Positions 1 through 10,676 of a stretch of 64,000 nucleotides of DNA are shown here, in pieces. Position numbers and translations under genes: made by a program. How positions within the stretch are numbered: the first letter of the stretch is position 1; the number at the start of each line of letters is the position of its first letter. This stretch comes from Parachryseolinea silvisoli (GTDB taxonomy: Bacteria > Bacteroidota > Bacteroidia > Cytophagales > Cyclobacteriaceae). The DNA lies in NCBI RefSeq assembly GCF_021190955.1, contig NZ_JAIOAO010000003.1:682001-746000 (forward strand), in the 5' to 3' direction. Under the pieces are notes generated by a model. That model saw only the letters and a program-made list of their open reading frames with translations. It did no database searches and was not told the origin of the DNA.

Positions 1-178
1 CGTAGCGACCAATGGCTTTCCCCGCTAGGTCGGCCTGCTATGAGGTGTCGAGGATTGGCCTCCAATGGGAACACCACGATGGTGTATATGTTTGTTTCCC
101 CATCCTAGCATTTGTATCAACGGCCCTGTTTATGCCATTTCCCAATAAACCTTATCTTTGGAACTGGTTTATTCCAGA

Positions 179-1966
179 ATGCCCTCAAAATCCTCTTTTT
201 GGCTGATAATCATTGCCTTAACCGGTGCCTATGGCGTCGCGTACGGCCAGGGCTTCACCCGCAAAACCTACCACGATCCGGAAAAGAAGAAGATCAAGGA
301 AGTCTATCAGGTTAAGGATACAATCCGCAACGTAGCCCACGGCCGCTATACGTCCTATTTTGTAAACGGCGGAGTCGAGTCCAAAGGCCAATTCGAAAAC
401 AACGAAACCACCGGCGTCTGGGAGTTCTTCTACGAGACCGGCAAGCTCAAAATGCGTGGCATCCTCTTCAAGAGCGCCAACTACGGCATGTGGGAGTACT
501 TCTACGAAGGCAGCGGCCAAAAGAGCATGGAGGGCATCATCAACGGCAAGAACCGCGAGGGCGAGTGGAAGTCCTACTACGAGAACGGGCACGTAAAGGA
601 GGTGGGCGGGTATAAAGAAAATCGCCACGTAGGCCTTTGGAAAAGCTACTTCGAAGACGGTGCCTTAAAAGGAGAAATCGTCTATAAGGACGACACCGGC
701 TACTACACGGAATATTACCACTCAGGCAAGCCGCAGAGTGAAGGCACGCGTGCCGGCACGCGTAACACCGGCCACTGGAAGTTTTACCGTGAAGACGGTT
801 CACTGGAAAGCGAAGGCGACTACGTCAATGGCAAGAAACACGGTCCCTGGAAGCGTTACTACTCCAACAGCACGGTAGCGGCAAAAGGCAACTATGCCAA
901 CGATGAGCCAGTAGGGCCGTGGGAATACTTTTACGAAAGTGGCGGTTTGCAGTCGTCCGGTGAATACGTGGCGGGCAAAAAGGAGGGGTACTGGAAGACG
1001 CTTAACAGCAACGGAACCCTGAAAAGCGAAGTGGCCTTCACCAAAGGCTCGGGCGAGTACCGCGAATATCACCCCAATGGCTCGCTAAAAGTAAAAGGCC
1101 CCATCCGCGACGGCAAGCGCCAGGGCAAATGGGAGTTCTTCTTGCCGGACGGCACCCGTGAAGGCGAGTGTGATTACAACTACGACAAAGGAACATTCTA
1201 CGGCTACTATCCCACGGGCGAGCTGCAAACCAAGGGTACCCTGGAGGGCGAGCTCAAGACCGGCACGTGGGAGATCTATGAAAAAGGCGGCAAGCTCTCC
1301 GGCTATTATAAACCCTTCTACGACGACCGCAAGCTAGGCAAGGAAATCGTCGCGTTGGCAACCACCAGCAGCGCACGCAAGGGGCGCAGTAAGTCGCAAG
1401 GCTTTCGGTACTTCCGCGAAAAAGGCAACGAATTTCACGGCGTGATTATGAGCACAAATCCCGTGTGGACAGCCGTGGGCCGCATTCCCCTTGGTGTCGA
1501 GTTTTACATAGAGGAGCGCCTCGGCCATGAGTTTGAGTTCCTCGGCATCCGCGATCCTTTTTTCACGGCCGACGCGGAGATCACGCCCGGCAAGCTCTTC
1601 GAGCGCGGCTATAGCATCAGCATCAAACAGAAGTTTTACAATGGTATGAAAGTTGGCATGTGGTACTTCGGCCACGAGATCCGCTTCACCAACCTGGGTC
1701 ATTTTGTAAACGAACCCCTATACAAATTCACGTTCAACGCCGTCGAACAACGCATCGAGTGGGGGCCTATATTGGGCTACCGTATCATGCGCCGCAACAA
1801 TGCCAGCGGCTTTACGGTTGATACATTTGCCTCCTTCAACATCGGCTATCGTGGCTTCGACATCGACCCCCTGTTTGCTTCGTATTTTGAGCCCCTGGAG
1901 CGTGACAAGTTTTCCAGGACCTTCCACATCGGCCTCAACTTCGGTAACGTGTTTTCCTATCGCTAA
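179..1966 (+). CDS. YwqK/MORN-like repeat protein with C-terminal beta-barrel-like domain
   Basis: Secreted or outer-membrane protein of about 595 aa; function unknown. I start at the ATG at 179 because it gives a clean signal peptide (basic start, hydrophobic LIIIALTGAYGV, end at AYGQ); an in-frame ATG at 158 adds seven residues. Residues about 54-385 hold roughly 14 repeats of 23-24 aa with the pattern G-x-W-x-x-Y-Y-x-x-G-x-L-x-x-x-G-x-Y, the YwqK/MORN-variant type. The last 200 residues have no repeats, alternate aromatic and polar residues, and end in strand-like segments (HIGLNFGNVFSYR), which suggests an outer-membrane barrel; that part is inference. YwqK repeats are often labelled antitoxin, but nothing here supports a toxin-antitoxin role. 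It is a single gene with no obvious operon partner. Confidence 0.75.
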   Translation: MPSKSSFWLIIIALTGAYGVAYGQGFTRKTYHDPEKKKIKEVYQVKDTIRNVAHGRYTSYFVNGGVESKGQFENNETTGVWEFFYETGKLKMRGILFKSANYGMWEYFYEGSGQKSMEGIINGKNREGEWKSYYENGHVKEVGGYKENRHVGLWKSYFEDGALKGEIVYKDDTGYYTEYYHSGKPQSEGTRAGTRNTGHWKFYREDGSLESEGDYVNGKKHGPWKRYYSNSTVAAKGNYANDEPVGPWEYFYESGGLQSSGEYVAGKKEGYWKTLNSNGTLKSEVAFTKGSGEYREYHPNGSLKVKGPIRDGKRQGKWEFFLPDGTREGECDYNYDKGTFYGYYPTGELQTKGTLEGELKTGTWEIYEKGGKLSGYYKPFYDDRKLGKEIVALATTSSARKGRSKSQGFRYFREKGNEFHGVIMSTNPVWTAVGRIPLGVEFYIEERLGHEFEFLGIRDPFFTADAEITPGKLFERGYSISIKQKFYNGMKVGMWYFGHEIRFTNLGHFVNEPLYKFTFNAVEQRIEWGPILGYRIMRRNNASGFTVDTFASFNIGYRGFDIDPLFASYFEPLERDKFSRTFHIGLNFGNVFSYR

Positions 1967-2024
1967 CAGCCCGAAGTCTGTCAAAAGGTCACAACTTCAG
2001 ATGCGGCGATGGATACAGCGGGAT

Positions 2025-2057
2025 AAGCCCTACTAAAGCCGTACTAAAGCCCTACTT
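2025..2057. repeat. Tandem array, three 11-bp units
   Basis: Three head-to-tail copies of AAGCCCTACTA, the second with C6 changed to G and the third with the last A changed to T. The array lies in the non-coding 239 bp between the YwqK-repeat gene and the FAD oxidoreductase gene. A related 11-bp array occurs at 56839-56871 in the opposite orientation. Confidence 0.8.
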
Positions 2058-2163
2058 AAGTGCACCCAAAGCCGTGTCGGCTCCAAACTACAAAACCTCG
2101 TTTTTCGCGTGTTTTGAATGTAGCGCGCAGAGGCTCTCCTGTCATGATGTCAGTGAAAAATAG

Positions 2164-2171
2164 TATCTTTG
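2164..2171 (+). promoter_or_regulatory. Bacteroidota-type -7 box (TATCTTTG)
   Basis: TATCTTTG fits the TAnnTTTG consensus of the Bacteroidota primary sigma factor and is followed by GC as in many such promoters. It lies 34 bp before the ATG of the FAD oxidoreductase gene. I see no good TTG at the -33 position, only ATG at 2144-2146. Confidence 0.5.
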
Positions 2172-2205
2172 CGTCCGGATTGAAGGATAAAAACCTTCCG
2201 ACAAC

Positions 2206-3774
2206 ATGAAGACAGCAGAAGTAGTCCTGACGCCCGAAGAGGCGTTTGAGGAAGAACAATTTACCGCCCACCTGTACCAAAAGCTGGGCTTACAAAACGA
2301 CGGCAGCGTCTATGTCCGTCCCACCAAACGCTCTATCGATGCCCGTTCCCGCCAGGTAGTGGTGCGCATTCAGTGCGAGATACTTTCTCCTGCGGAAGCC
2401 ACGCCGGAAGCGCCCCGCGCGGAATATCCCAACGTCACGAATGCACCGCGCGTAGTGATCGTGGGCAGCGGCCCGGCCGGGTTGTTTGCCGCGCTGCGAT
2501 TGATTGAGCTGGGCATCAAGCCCATTGTACTGGAACGCGGCGCCGACGTACAGGCCCGCCGTCGCGACCTTGCCGCGATCAACAAAGATCACATCGTCAA
2601 CCCCGAGTCCAACTATTGCTTTGGTGAAGGTGGCGCCGGCACCTACTCGGATGGTAAACTATATACCCGTTCTAAAAAGCGCGGAGACGTAAACCGCATC
2701 CTGGAGATTATGGTAGCCCATGGTGCCAAAGAAGATATTCTGTTCGATGCGCACCCGCACATCGGCACCAACAAGTTGCCGCGGCTGGTGGCGGAGCTGC
2801 GCGAAAGCATTCTGCAGGCGGGAGGTGAAGTACACTTCAATACCACCGTTACCGATCTGCTGATAAAAAACAGCAGCATCCACGGTGTAAAGACACACCG
2901 CGGCGATGCCATCGAAGGTGAGGCCGTCATTCTGGCCACCGGCCATTCCGCGCGCGACATCTTCCGGCTACTGCACGAAAAGCAAGTACTGATTGAAGAA
3001 AAGCCGTTCGCATTGGGTGTGCGGGTAGAACATTCACAAGAGCTGATCGACCGTATCCAATATCATTGCCCGACAGACCGCGGACCATACCTGCCGGCAT
3101 CGTCGTATGCGCTGGTGCATCAGGCCCGTGTGGGTGGAAAGGAGACAGGTGTCTTTTCATTCTGCATGTGCCCCGGCGGATTTATTGTACCGGCGGCCAC
3201 TGCGCCGGGAGAAATCGTGGTGAACGGCATGAGTCCTTCGCGCCGTGATTCTAAGTATGCTAATTCAGGTATCGTCGTCGCTGTCGACAGCGAAGACTTC
3301 AAGGCGTATCGCCAGTACGGCCCGCTCGCGGGTATGTACTTCCAGGCGGCCATCGAGCAGCAGGCTTGCCGCATGGCGGGCAACACGCAGACGGCGCCTG
3401 CGCAACGCCTCGTTGACTTTGTTGACAAACGCGTATCCACGTCCCTTCTGGAGTCCTCGTATCAACCCGGTCTGGCTTCTGTGGCCATGCAGGAAGTGCT
3501 GCCGTCGCGTATAACACAAGCGTTGCAGCAAGGGTTTAAAAACTTCGGTAGTAAGATGAAAGGCTACTTCACGAACGAGGCCCAGATTGTGGGCGTGGAG
3601 AGCCGTACCTCGTCGCCTGTTAAGATTCCCCGTGACAAAGAAACGCTGGAGCATCCGCAGATTCAGAATCTGTTTCCGTGTGGCGAAGGTGCTGGTTATG
3701 CAGGGGGGATTGTTTCGGCTGCTATGGATGGTGAGCGTTGTGCGGAGGCGGCGGTGCGGCGCATTAAAAAATAG
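2206..3774 (+). CDS. NAD(P)/FAD-dependent oxidoreductase (COG2509-like)
   Basis: Predicted cytosolic flavoprotein of 522 aa. The FAD-binding Rossmann motif GSGPAG is at residues 87-92 and is followed by the acidic strand end VLERG. A GEGGAGTYSDGK segment and a C-terminal glycine-rich GEGAGYAGGIVSAAMDG match the uncharacterised FAD-dependent dehydrogenase family COG2509, whose substrate is unknown. The roughly 80 residues before the Rossmann motif are a family-specific N-terminal domain. The ATG at 2206 follows the candidate promoter at 2164 and the gene ends inside a strong terminator hairpin, so it is probably transcribed alone. Confidence 0.85.
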   Translation: MKTAEVVLTPEEAFEEEQFTAHLYQKLGLQNDGSVYVRPTKRSIDARSRQVVVRIQCEILSPAEATPEAPRAEYPNVTNAPRVVIVGSGPAGLFAALRLIELGIKPIVLERGADVQARRRDLAAINKDHIVNPESNYCFGEGGAGTYSDGKLYTRSKKRGDVNRILEIMVAHGAKEDILFDAHPHIGTNKLPRLVAELRESILQAGGEVHFNTTVTDLLIKNSSIHGVKTHRGDAIEGEAVILATGHSARDIFRLLHEKQVLIEEKPFALGVRVEHSQELIDRIQYHCPTDRGPYLPASSYALVHQARVGGKETGVFSFCMCPGGFIVPAATAPGEIVVNGMSPSRRDSKYANSGIVVAVDSEDFKAYRQYGPLAGMYFQAAIEQQACRMAGNTQTAPAQRLVDFVDKRVSTSLLESSYQPGLASVAMQEVLPSRITQALQQGFKNFGSKMKGYFTNEAQIVGVESRTSSPVKIPRDKETLEHPQIQNLFPCGEGAGYAGGIVSAAMDGERCAEAAVRRIKK

Positions 3775-3798
3775 GCGGCTTACGGGGCCGCCTATTTT
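3768..3798. terminator. Intrinsic terminator, probably bidirectional
   Basis: Perfect 12-bp inverted repeat (AAAATAGGCGGC / GCCGCCTATTTT, arms 3768-3779 and 3787-3798) with a 7-nt loop. The stop codon of the FAD oxidoreductase (3772-3774) lies in the left arm. A/T ends on both arms allow termination from either side of this convergent gene pair. Confidence 0.8.
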
Positions 3799-3802
3799 AT
3801 GC

Positions 3803-3865
3803 CAGTCTGAAGACTGACATTAGACAGGCACAAGTCTCCGCCCGGGACGGGCTAAGACTTGCGCC
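3803..3865. repeat. REP-like pair of imperfect palindromes
   Basis: Two adjacent inverted repeats lie between convergent genes. The first is CAGTCT-GA-AGACTG (3803-3816). The second has 17-bp arms 3827-3843 and 3849-3865 that pair at 14 of 17 positions around a 5-nt loop. Both arms contain AAGTCT or its complement. Palindromes of this size after a stop codon resemble repetitive extragenic palindromes. This window holds only one copy, so the repeat family is an inference. Confidence 0.45.
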
Positions 3866-3878
3866 AGCAATCAGAAAA

Positions 3879-5795
3879 CTATTTCTTTAACCAGGAATTC
3901 CGTAACGCAATTTGTTCGGGGGTAGCGTCCGGATCAAACGCCAGGAGGTGTTTCTGGGAAACCTTCACCTTGCGCATGGGCGCCGAGAGCTCAACAGGTT
4001 GTTGCGCACCCGAGGCATCTTTCCGCAATACCGTAAACGCCATGGTCTTCAACGTAGGGAGCGCGTCGCGCTGGCGTTGCAAGAACGCGCCCAGCTCGGG
4101 ACCGAGGTCCGGCAACGTCTCTCCGTTGATCTTCTGCAGTACGTCGCCGTTCTGAAAGCCCAGCGCCACGCCCATCTCGTTCATGTTGGCCGTCGTGGAA
4201 ATCTCCAGCATCGGTTTGCCGTTTACCTGCGTAATGCCGATGTTGTTTTGGCTCAGGCCCATGGAATAGTCCTCTACCTGCACTTCATCTTTGTAGAGCA
4301 CGCCCGCCGTGCCCAGCACCTCTGCCAGCGGCAGCGGCTCCGTGCCTTTTACATGCTTGGCAAAGAACTCACCGATCTGCGGATAGGTCATCGCCGTGAT
4401 CTCATCGAACAGCACGTCGTCGCGGAACGATTTCTCCTTGCCATATTTCTTGGAGAGTTCCATCAACAGATCGGGAAGACCCGTCTTACCGCCCGACAGC
4501 TTCCGAAGTTTCAGGTCCAGGCACAAACCGATCAGCGCGCCTTTCATATATACGTTGCCGTATTGATCGTGGTATTTATCCAGCGTGAAGCGGCTGATGT
4601 CGGTAAAGGGCACGTCGTTGACGAACTGGTCGGCCGTGACCATTTTCTCGCGCAGCACGTCCAGGTATTCTTCGGGCGTAATCAATCCATAGCGTACCTG
4701 CACGCTACCGGCAAAGTATTCGGTTACGCCTTCATACATCCACAGGTGCTGCGACATCTTGGGGTCGTTGAAATCAAAGTGGCCGATCTCCTCGGAGTGG
4801 ATGGTGAGCGGCGTAACAATGTGGAAGAACTCGTGCGCGGCAAAGTCGCGCAGCTGTTGGTTCATCTCGTCAATGGTCTGCTCAGGCATGTAATAGAACG
4901 ACGAGTACGAGTGCTCCAATGCGCCGTAGCTCGTGACCGGCTGGTCGGTAAAATAGAAAATGAACGCGTATTTATTCACCGGCAGCTTGCCGCCCAGGAA
5001 CTCCTTCTGGGCCATCAGCACTTCGCGAATGCTGGCGGCAATTTGTTTCGCCGTCACGCGGTTGTTAGGAGAGTAGGCGCCGATCAATACTTCCGTGTTG
5101 GCCACTTTGATCACCGCCGTGTCGGGCTTGGCATACATCAGGGGCGAATCGATCAGCTCATCATAGTTGGTCGCCTGGAAGGTGTCTACACGCTTGGCTT
5201 TATCTCCGGTGCCGGCTTCTTTGCGCACAGTGCTCAGGGGCTTTCCCGTTTGCAGGGGGATGAGGCCGGACGATCCGTAAAAGGCCTCGGGGCGGATGAC
5301 GGAGAACTGGAAAGGAGTATCTTTTACGCCGTCCAGGTATCCAAAGAATCCGCTGGTGTTGAGTACGAAGTTTTTGCCGTCTTCAATGTTTGTACCGGCG
5401 GGCTGAAAAATTTCCGGGCCGGGCAGTTGTGTATCGTAGCTGTCTTCCACCCAGTAGCTGATCTTGGCCAGTTTCTTGGCGCCCTTGATCTTCCAGGCGT
5501 TGTCGTTCAGCTTCTCCGTTACGAGCTTGTTGCCTTTCTTATCGGCGGCCGTAAAGTCGGACACAAAACGTCCGTAGTCTTCGATGGAATATGTACCCGG
5601 CACCATCTTGGGCAGGTAGAAAGTTATTTCGTTCTGGCTGGTAGGAGGGGGTAGAAGTTCTACATATAGCTTGTCGTTAACGACGTTGGTAAGGTCTATC
5701 GTATACTGATAGCCTTTACCCTTTTTACCCTGGGGGTATGCGGTCAACACACACGCTAACAGCAACAAGCCCAGGAATGATCTTTTTATAAACAT
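3879..5795 (-). CDS. M61 family metallopeptidase (glycyl-aminopeptidase-like) with PDZ domain
   Basis: Secreted zinc peptidase of 638 aa. Residues 1-22 form a signal peptide (MFIKRSF, then a leucine-rich core, then AYPQ). The zinc motif HEFFH is at 321-325, and the glutamate of MYEGVTEYF (E355) is the probable third ligand, as in M61 peptidases. A PDZ-like stretch near the C-terminus contains LGFQNGDVLQKINGE. Length and domain order (N-terminal beta domain, catalytic domain, PDZ) fit the family. It probably acts in the periplasm; known M61 members remove N-terminal glycine or other small residues, and the substrate here is unknown. It is divergent from the CoA-binding gene, with 65 bp between them. 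Confidence 0.9.
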   Translation of the reverse strand: MFIKRSFLGLLLLACVLTAYPQGKKGKGYQYTIDLTNVVNDKLYVELLPPPTSQNEITFYLPKMVPGTYSIEDYGRFVSDFTAADKKGNKLVTEKLNDNAWKIKGAKKLAKISYWVEDSYDTQLPGPEIFQPAGTNIEDGKNFVLNTSGFFGYLDGVKDTPFQFSVIRPEAFYGSSGLIPLQTGKPLSTVRKEAGTGDKAKRVDTFQATNYDELIDSPLMYAKPDTAVIKVANTEVLIGAYSPNNRVTAKQIAASIREVLMAQKEFLGGKLPVNKYAFIFYFTDQPVTSYGALEHSYSSFYYMPEQTIDEMNQQLRDFAAHEFFHIVTPLTIHSEEIGHFDFNDPKMSQHLWMYEGVTEYFAGSVQVRYGLITPEEYLDVLREKMVTADQFVNDVPFTDISRFTLDKYHDQYGNVYMKGALIGLCLDLKLRKLSGGKTGLPDLLMELSKKYGKEKSFRDDVLFDEITAMTYPQIGEFFAKHVKGTEPLPLAEVLGTAGVLYKDEVQVEDYSMGLSQNNIGITQVNGKPMLEISTTANMNEMGVALGFQNGDVLQKINGETLPDLGPELGAFLQRQRDALPTLKTMAFTVLRKDASGAQQPVELSAPMRKVKVSQKHLLAFDPDATPEQIALRNSWLKK

Positions 5796-5860
5796 ATTGA
5801 AATGGAATTTTGAACGAAGATAATTTTATTTTGTTTTTATAATTAGATAATCCAGGACAG

Positions 5861-6250
5861 GTGGCAACAAATACAACAAATAATACCAAAAAGACGGTGA
5901 TCATCGGGGCCACGCCCGACCCCTCGCGTTACGCCTATCTCGCCGCGCAAATGCTGACGAGCTACGGGCATGAGATCGTACCCCTTAGCATTAAGACGGG
6001 GACGGTGTCGGGCGTGGAGATACTCGACCTCCGCCAGCGGCCCGCGGTAGAGGGGGTGGACACCGTTACGTTGTACATTGGCCCGCAACGCCAGCCTGAG
6101 TGGTACGACTACATTTTGAGCCTCAAGCCAAAGCGCATCATCTTCAACCCCGGCACGGAAAACGAGGAGTTTGAAAAGATGGCCGAAGCGCAGGCGGTCG
6201 AAGCCACGGAAGCATGCACGCTGGTGCTGCTGCGCAGCCGTCAATACTGA
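5861..6250 (+). CDS. CoA-binding domain protein (COG1832/YccU-like)
   Basis: Small cytosolic protein of 129 aa made of one Rossmann-type CoA-binding domain: TVIIGATPDPSRYA near the N-terminus, then GHEIVPL, IGPQRQPEWYDYI and IIFNPGTEN. This is the succinyl-CoA-synthetase-alpha-like fold of the YccU family, whose function is not established. The only suitable start is GTG at 5861, just before the Rossmann strand. gyrB follows 173 bp downstream but has its own candidate promoter. Confidence 0.85.
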   Translation: MATNTTNNTKKTVIIGATPDPSRYAYLAAQMLTSYGHEIVPLSIKTGTVSGVEILDLRQRPAVEGVDTVTLYIGPQRQPEWYDYILSLKPKRIIFNPGTENEEFEKMAEAQAVEATEACTLVLLRSRQY

Positions 6251-6259
6251 TCTTTCGCG

Positions 6260-6280
6260 AGGCCCTTTCGCGGCCTTTAT
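6260..6280 (+). terminator. Weak terminator-like hairpin after the CoA-binding gene
   Basis: AGGCC (6260-6264) pairs with GGCCT (6272-6276) around a 7-nt loop and is followed by TTAT. The stem is only 5 bp and the T-run is short, so the call is tentative. Confidence 0.35.
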
Positions 6281-6295
6281 GTCGTGAAAAAAAGC

Positions 6296-6326
6296 TTGAC
6301 AAAGCGGACGACGGTGCGCTACTTTG
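6296..6326 (+). promoter_or_regulatory. Candidate gyrB promoter
   Basis: TTG at 6296-6298 and TACTTTG at 6320-6326, followed by CGGC, resemble the Bacteroidota -33/-7 elements with a 21-nt spacer. The -7 box has one base fewer between TA and TTTG than the consensus. It lies about 100 bp upstream of the gyrB ATG. Confidence 0.5.
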
Positions 6327-6414
6327 CGGCCCCAAAACCAGGAAACTTTAACGCTAAAAATGTTGATCCGACCTGCGTTTGTAAGGCCAAAAAGATTATT
6401 TTTGACGGTTCTAA

Positions 6415-8382
<1,968 letters not shown>

Positions 8383-8405
8383 TAAGTAAAGCACTTTAAA
8401 CAGGC

Positions 8406-8451
8406 TTGCGGTTCACAGCACACGGTCGATAACGTGCGCTGTGAACCGTGA
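8406..8451. terminator. Long hairpin between gyrB and ppk1
   Basis: Arms CGGTTCACAGC (8409-8419) and GCTGTGAACCG (8438-8448) pair perfectly over 11 bp. After one mismatch another 4 bp pair, around an 8-nt loop, and the outer flanks add wobble pairs. There is no strong T-run on either strand, so it may be a factor-dependent or processed 3' end of gyrB, or a structure in the ppk1 leader. Confidence 0.55.
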
Positions 8452-8470
8452 CATTTTACCCCTTGTTGCC

Positions 8471-10606
8471 ATGGACGAATTGCAAGTAACCCTGGATAGT
8501 AAATTAGCACAACAGAAGATAGACGAAAGTAACTATATCAGCCGCGACCTGAGCTGGCTGAAGTTTAATTACCGCGTCCTCGACCAGGCACGCCACGTCG
8601 AGCGCAGCGTCTTCGACCGGCTCAAGTTCCTGGCCATCACCGCCTCCAACCTCGACGAGTTTTGCACCATTCGACTGGGGAGCTTATACAATTACCTCGA
8701 CTACGGCAAGGAACGCTTCGACTACAACGGCCTGCGCGAAGAACCGTTCCGCAAGCTGCTGTTGAATGAAACCAAGAAGTTCTACCACGATCAGAACGAG
8801 TATTATATCCGTAGCCTCAAGCCACATTTTGAGGAGAACGGATTTACCATCACATCGTACAACGACTTGTCGGTGGAAGATACGCAGCGCGTGGCCGACT
8901 ATTTCAACCGGACCATCTTCCCCATGCTGACGCCGATGGTCTTTGATAACTACCACACCTTCCCGGTGCTGATGAACAACCGCCTCTTGTTCGGAGTGGT
9001 GACCAAAGGCACGAACGAAGGACCGACCAACCAGCGGGTGTCGTTCATTCAAGTGCCGCAAAACCTGCCTCGCTTTTACGAGATCGATCACGACGACGAT
9101 AAGATTCTGTTTGTGCCCATTGAAGAGATCATCCGGCACAAAATTCACAACCTCTTCCGCAATGTCGAGATCGAGGCTGTCAACTTGTTCCGCATCAACC
9201 GGAACGGTGACTTCACCCTGGAGGAAAGCGAAGACATTGAGTCCAATTTCCTCGAAGATCTCAAACGCAAGCTGAAGACCCGCCGCTCGGGCCGTGTTGT
9301 ACGCCTGGAGATTGAAGAAAACCCCGACCCCTGGTTGATGCGTGTGCTCAAGATCCAATGGGATCTGGACGATTTCAACATCTTCTTCATACCCGAGGGG
9401 GGCTTGCCCGAGCTGTCCGGCTTAAACCAGATCGTGGGTCACAAAGAATTCAAAAGTAAGCGCGCCCAGACGCCGGCACCGATCAAACCGCTGAACTTCC
9501 CGGAGCAGGGCAGTCGCGACCTGTTCGAAGTGCTCAAAGAGCGGGATATCTTGCTGCACCACCCCTACAACTCCATGGAGCCTGTATTGGAGCTGTTGGA
9601 AAAAGCCGCTGACGATCCCTATGTGTTGTCCATTAAGATCACAATCTATCGTGTTGCCAAAGAGTCGCGGGTGACCAACGCGCTGCTGCGGGCTGCCGAA
9701 AACGGTAAGCACGTGTCGGTGTTGTTTGAGGTAAAGGCCCGGTTTGACGAGGAGAACAACCTGCGCGAGGCGCAACGCCTGCAAAAGGCAGGATGTTATG
9801 TGATCTATGGCGTCAGCAGCTTAAAGACTCACACCAAATTGCTGCTCATCGTCCGGAAGGAAGGTGATGACAAGGTGTATCGTTATGTACACCTGTCCAG
9901 CGGAAACTACAATGAATCCACCTCCCGGTTATATGTTGACATTGGTTTGTTAACAACAAAAGAGGTTTATGGCAACGACGTATCCGAGTTCTTCAACGTC
10001 ATCACCGGTCACTCACAACCGTCCACCTATCGCAACCTGATCACGTCGCCACGCGACATGCGCATACAACTGTGTAACCTCGTAAAACGCGAGGCTGAGA
10101 ATGCCCGCAACGGCGTTCCCGCAGGCATCGTCATCAAGCTCAACTCCTTGCAGGACAAAGAGCTGATCGACGAGTTATACGCTGCCTCGCAAGCCGGCGT
10201 GACCATCAAGCTGATTGTCCGCGGCATGTGCAGCCTGCGCCCGCAGCGCAAAGGGCTCAGCGAGAACATCGAAGTGATCTCGGTGGTAGGCGAATACCTC
10301 GAGCACTCGCGCATTTACTACTTCCGCAACGACGACAACCCGAAGGTCTACATCGGCAGCGCCGATGCCATGGTGCGCAGCTTCGACCGTCGTATCGAGT
10401 CGCTTTTCCTGCTCGACGACGATTTCCTGAAGAAACAAGCCATCAACAACCTGCGCTATAATCTGAAAGATAACGTCAATTCCTACATCATGCAGGAAGA
10501 TGGCAGTTATATCATCAAAGAGCTGAATGGCGAGCCGCCCTTCAATATTCACAAAGAGTTTTACAAGGTGACGCGCGAGATCGTCATGGAGGCCCGGCTT
10601 TTCTGA
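8471..10606 (+). CDS. ppk1: Polyphosphate kinase 1
   Basis: Makes inorganic polyphosphate from ATP (711 aa from the ATG at 8471). The N-terminal region has ISRDLSWLKFNYRVL and the ASNLDEF motif. The autophosphorylated histidine is H474 in YVHLSSGNYNEST, and the LKTHTKLLL segment lies upstream of it. The C-terminal phospholipase-D-like fold shows VYIGSADAMVRSFDRRIE. A GTG at 8441 is in frame, but it lies inside the right arm of the 8406-8451 hairpin, so I prefer the ATG. The gene ends 17 bp before a strong terminator. A Ppx/GppA phosphatase lies about 14 kb away, not in the same operon. Confidence 0.95.
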   Translation: MDELQVTLDSKLAQQKIDESNYISRDLSWLKFNYRVLDQARHVERSVFDRLKFLAITASNLDEFCTIRLGSLYNYLDYGKERFDYNGLREEPFRKLLLNETKKFYHDQNEYYIRSLKPHFEENGFTITSYNDLSVEDTQRVADYFNRTIFPMLTPMVFDNYHTFPVLMNNRLLFGVVTKGTNEGPTNQRVSFIQVPQNLPRFYEIDHDDDKILFVPIEEIIRHKIHNLFRNVEIEAVNLFRINRNGDFTLEESEDIESNFLEDLKRKLKTRRSGRVVRLEIEENPDPWLMRVLKIQWDLDDFNIFFIPEGGLPELSGLNQIVGHKEFKSKRAQTPAPIKPLNFPEQGSRDLFEVLKERDILLHHPYNSMEPVLELLEKAADDPYVLSIKITIYRVAKESRVTNALLRAAENGKHVSVLFEVKARFDEENNLREAQRLQKAGCYVIYGVSSLKTHTKLLLIVRKEGDDKVYRYVHLSSGNYNESTSRLYVDIGLLTTKEVYGNDVSEFFNVITGHSQPSTYRNLITSPRDMRIQLCNLVKREAENARNGVPAGIVIKLNSLQDKELIDELYAASQAGVTIKLIVRGMCSLRPQRKGLSENIEVISVVGEYLEHSRIYYFRNDDNPKVYIGSADAMVRSFDRRIESLFLLDDDFLKKQAINNLRYNLKDNVNSYIMQEDGSYIIKELNGEPPFNIHKEFYKVTREIVMEARLF

Positions 10607-10623
10607 GTAGGAGCGGTCTGAAT

Positions 10624-10656
10624 AAAAAAGGCTCACCAATTTGGTGAGCCTTTTTT
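10624..10656. terminator. Strong bidirectional intrinsic terminator
   Basis: Perfect 14-bp stem (10624-10637 with 10643-10656) and a 5-nt loop AATTT, with six A before and six T after the GC-rich core GGCTCACC. It ends ppk1 from the left and the minus-strand porP-like gene from the right. Confidence 0.95.
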
Positions 10657-10676
10657 ATTTATGATGGTATCTGCGA

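Noticed and set aside
12-315. Two short plus-strand frames near the left edge (12-206 and 112-315)
   Set aside because: They overlap the signal peptide region of the YwqK-repeat gene in other frames and show no features.
179-1966. Labelling the YwqK-repeat protein as an antitoxin
   Set aside because: The name comes from a Bacillus system. There is no toxin gene beside it and the protein is secreted.
3912-5654. 580-codon open frame on the plus strand opposite the M61 peptidase gene
   Set aside because: It has no signal, domain or plausible composition (rich in His, Arg, Val), and the minus-strand frame carries HEFFH, PDZ and signal peptide. It is an antisense shadow.
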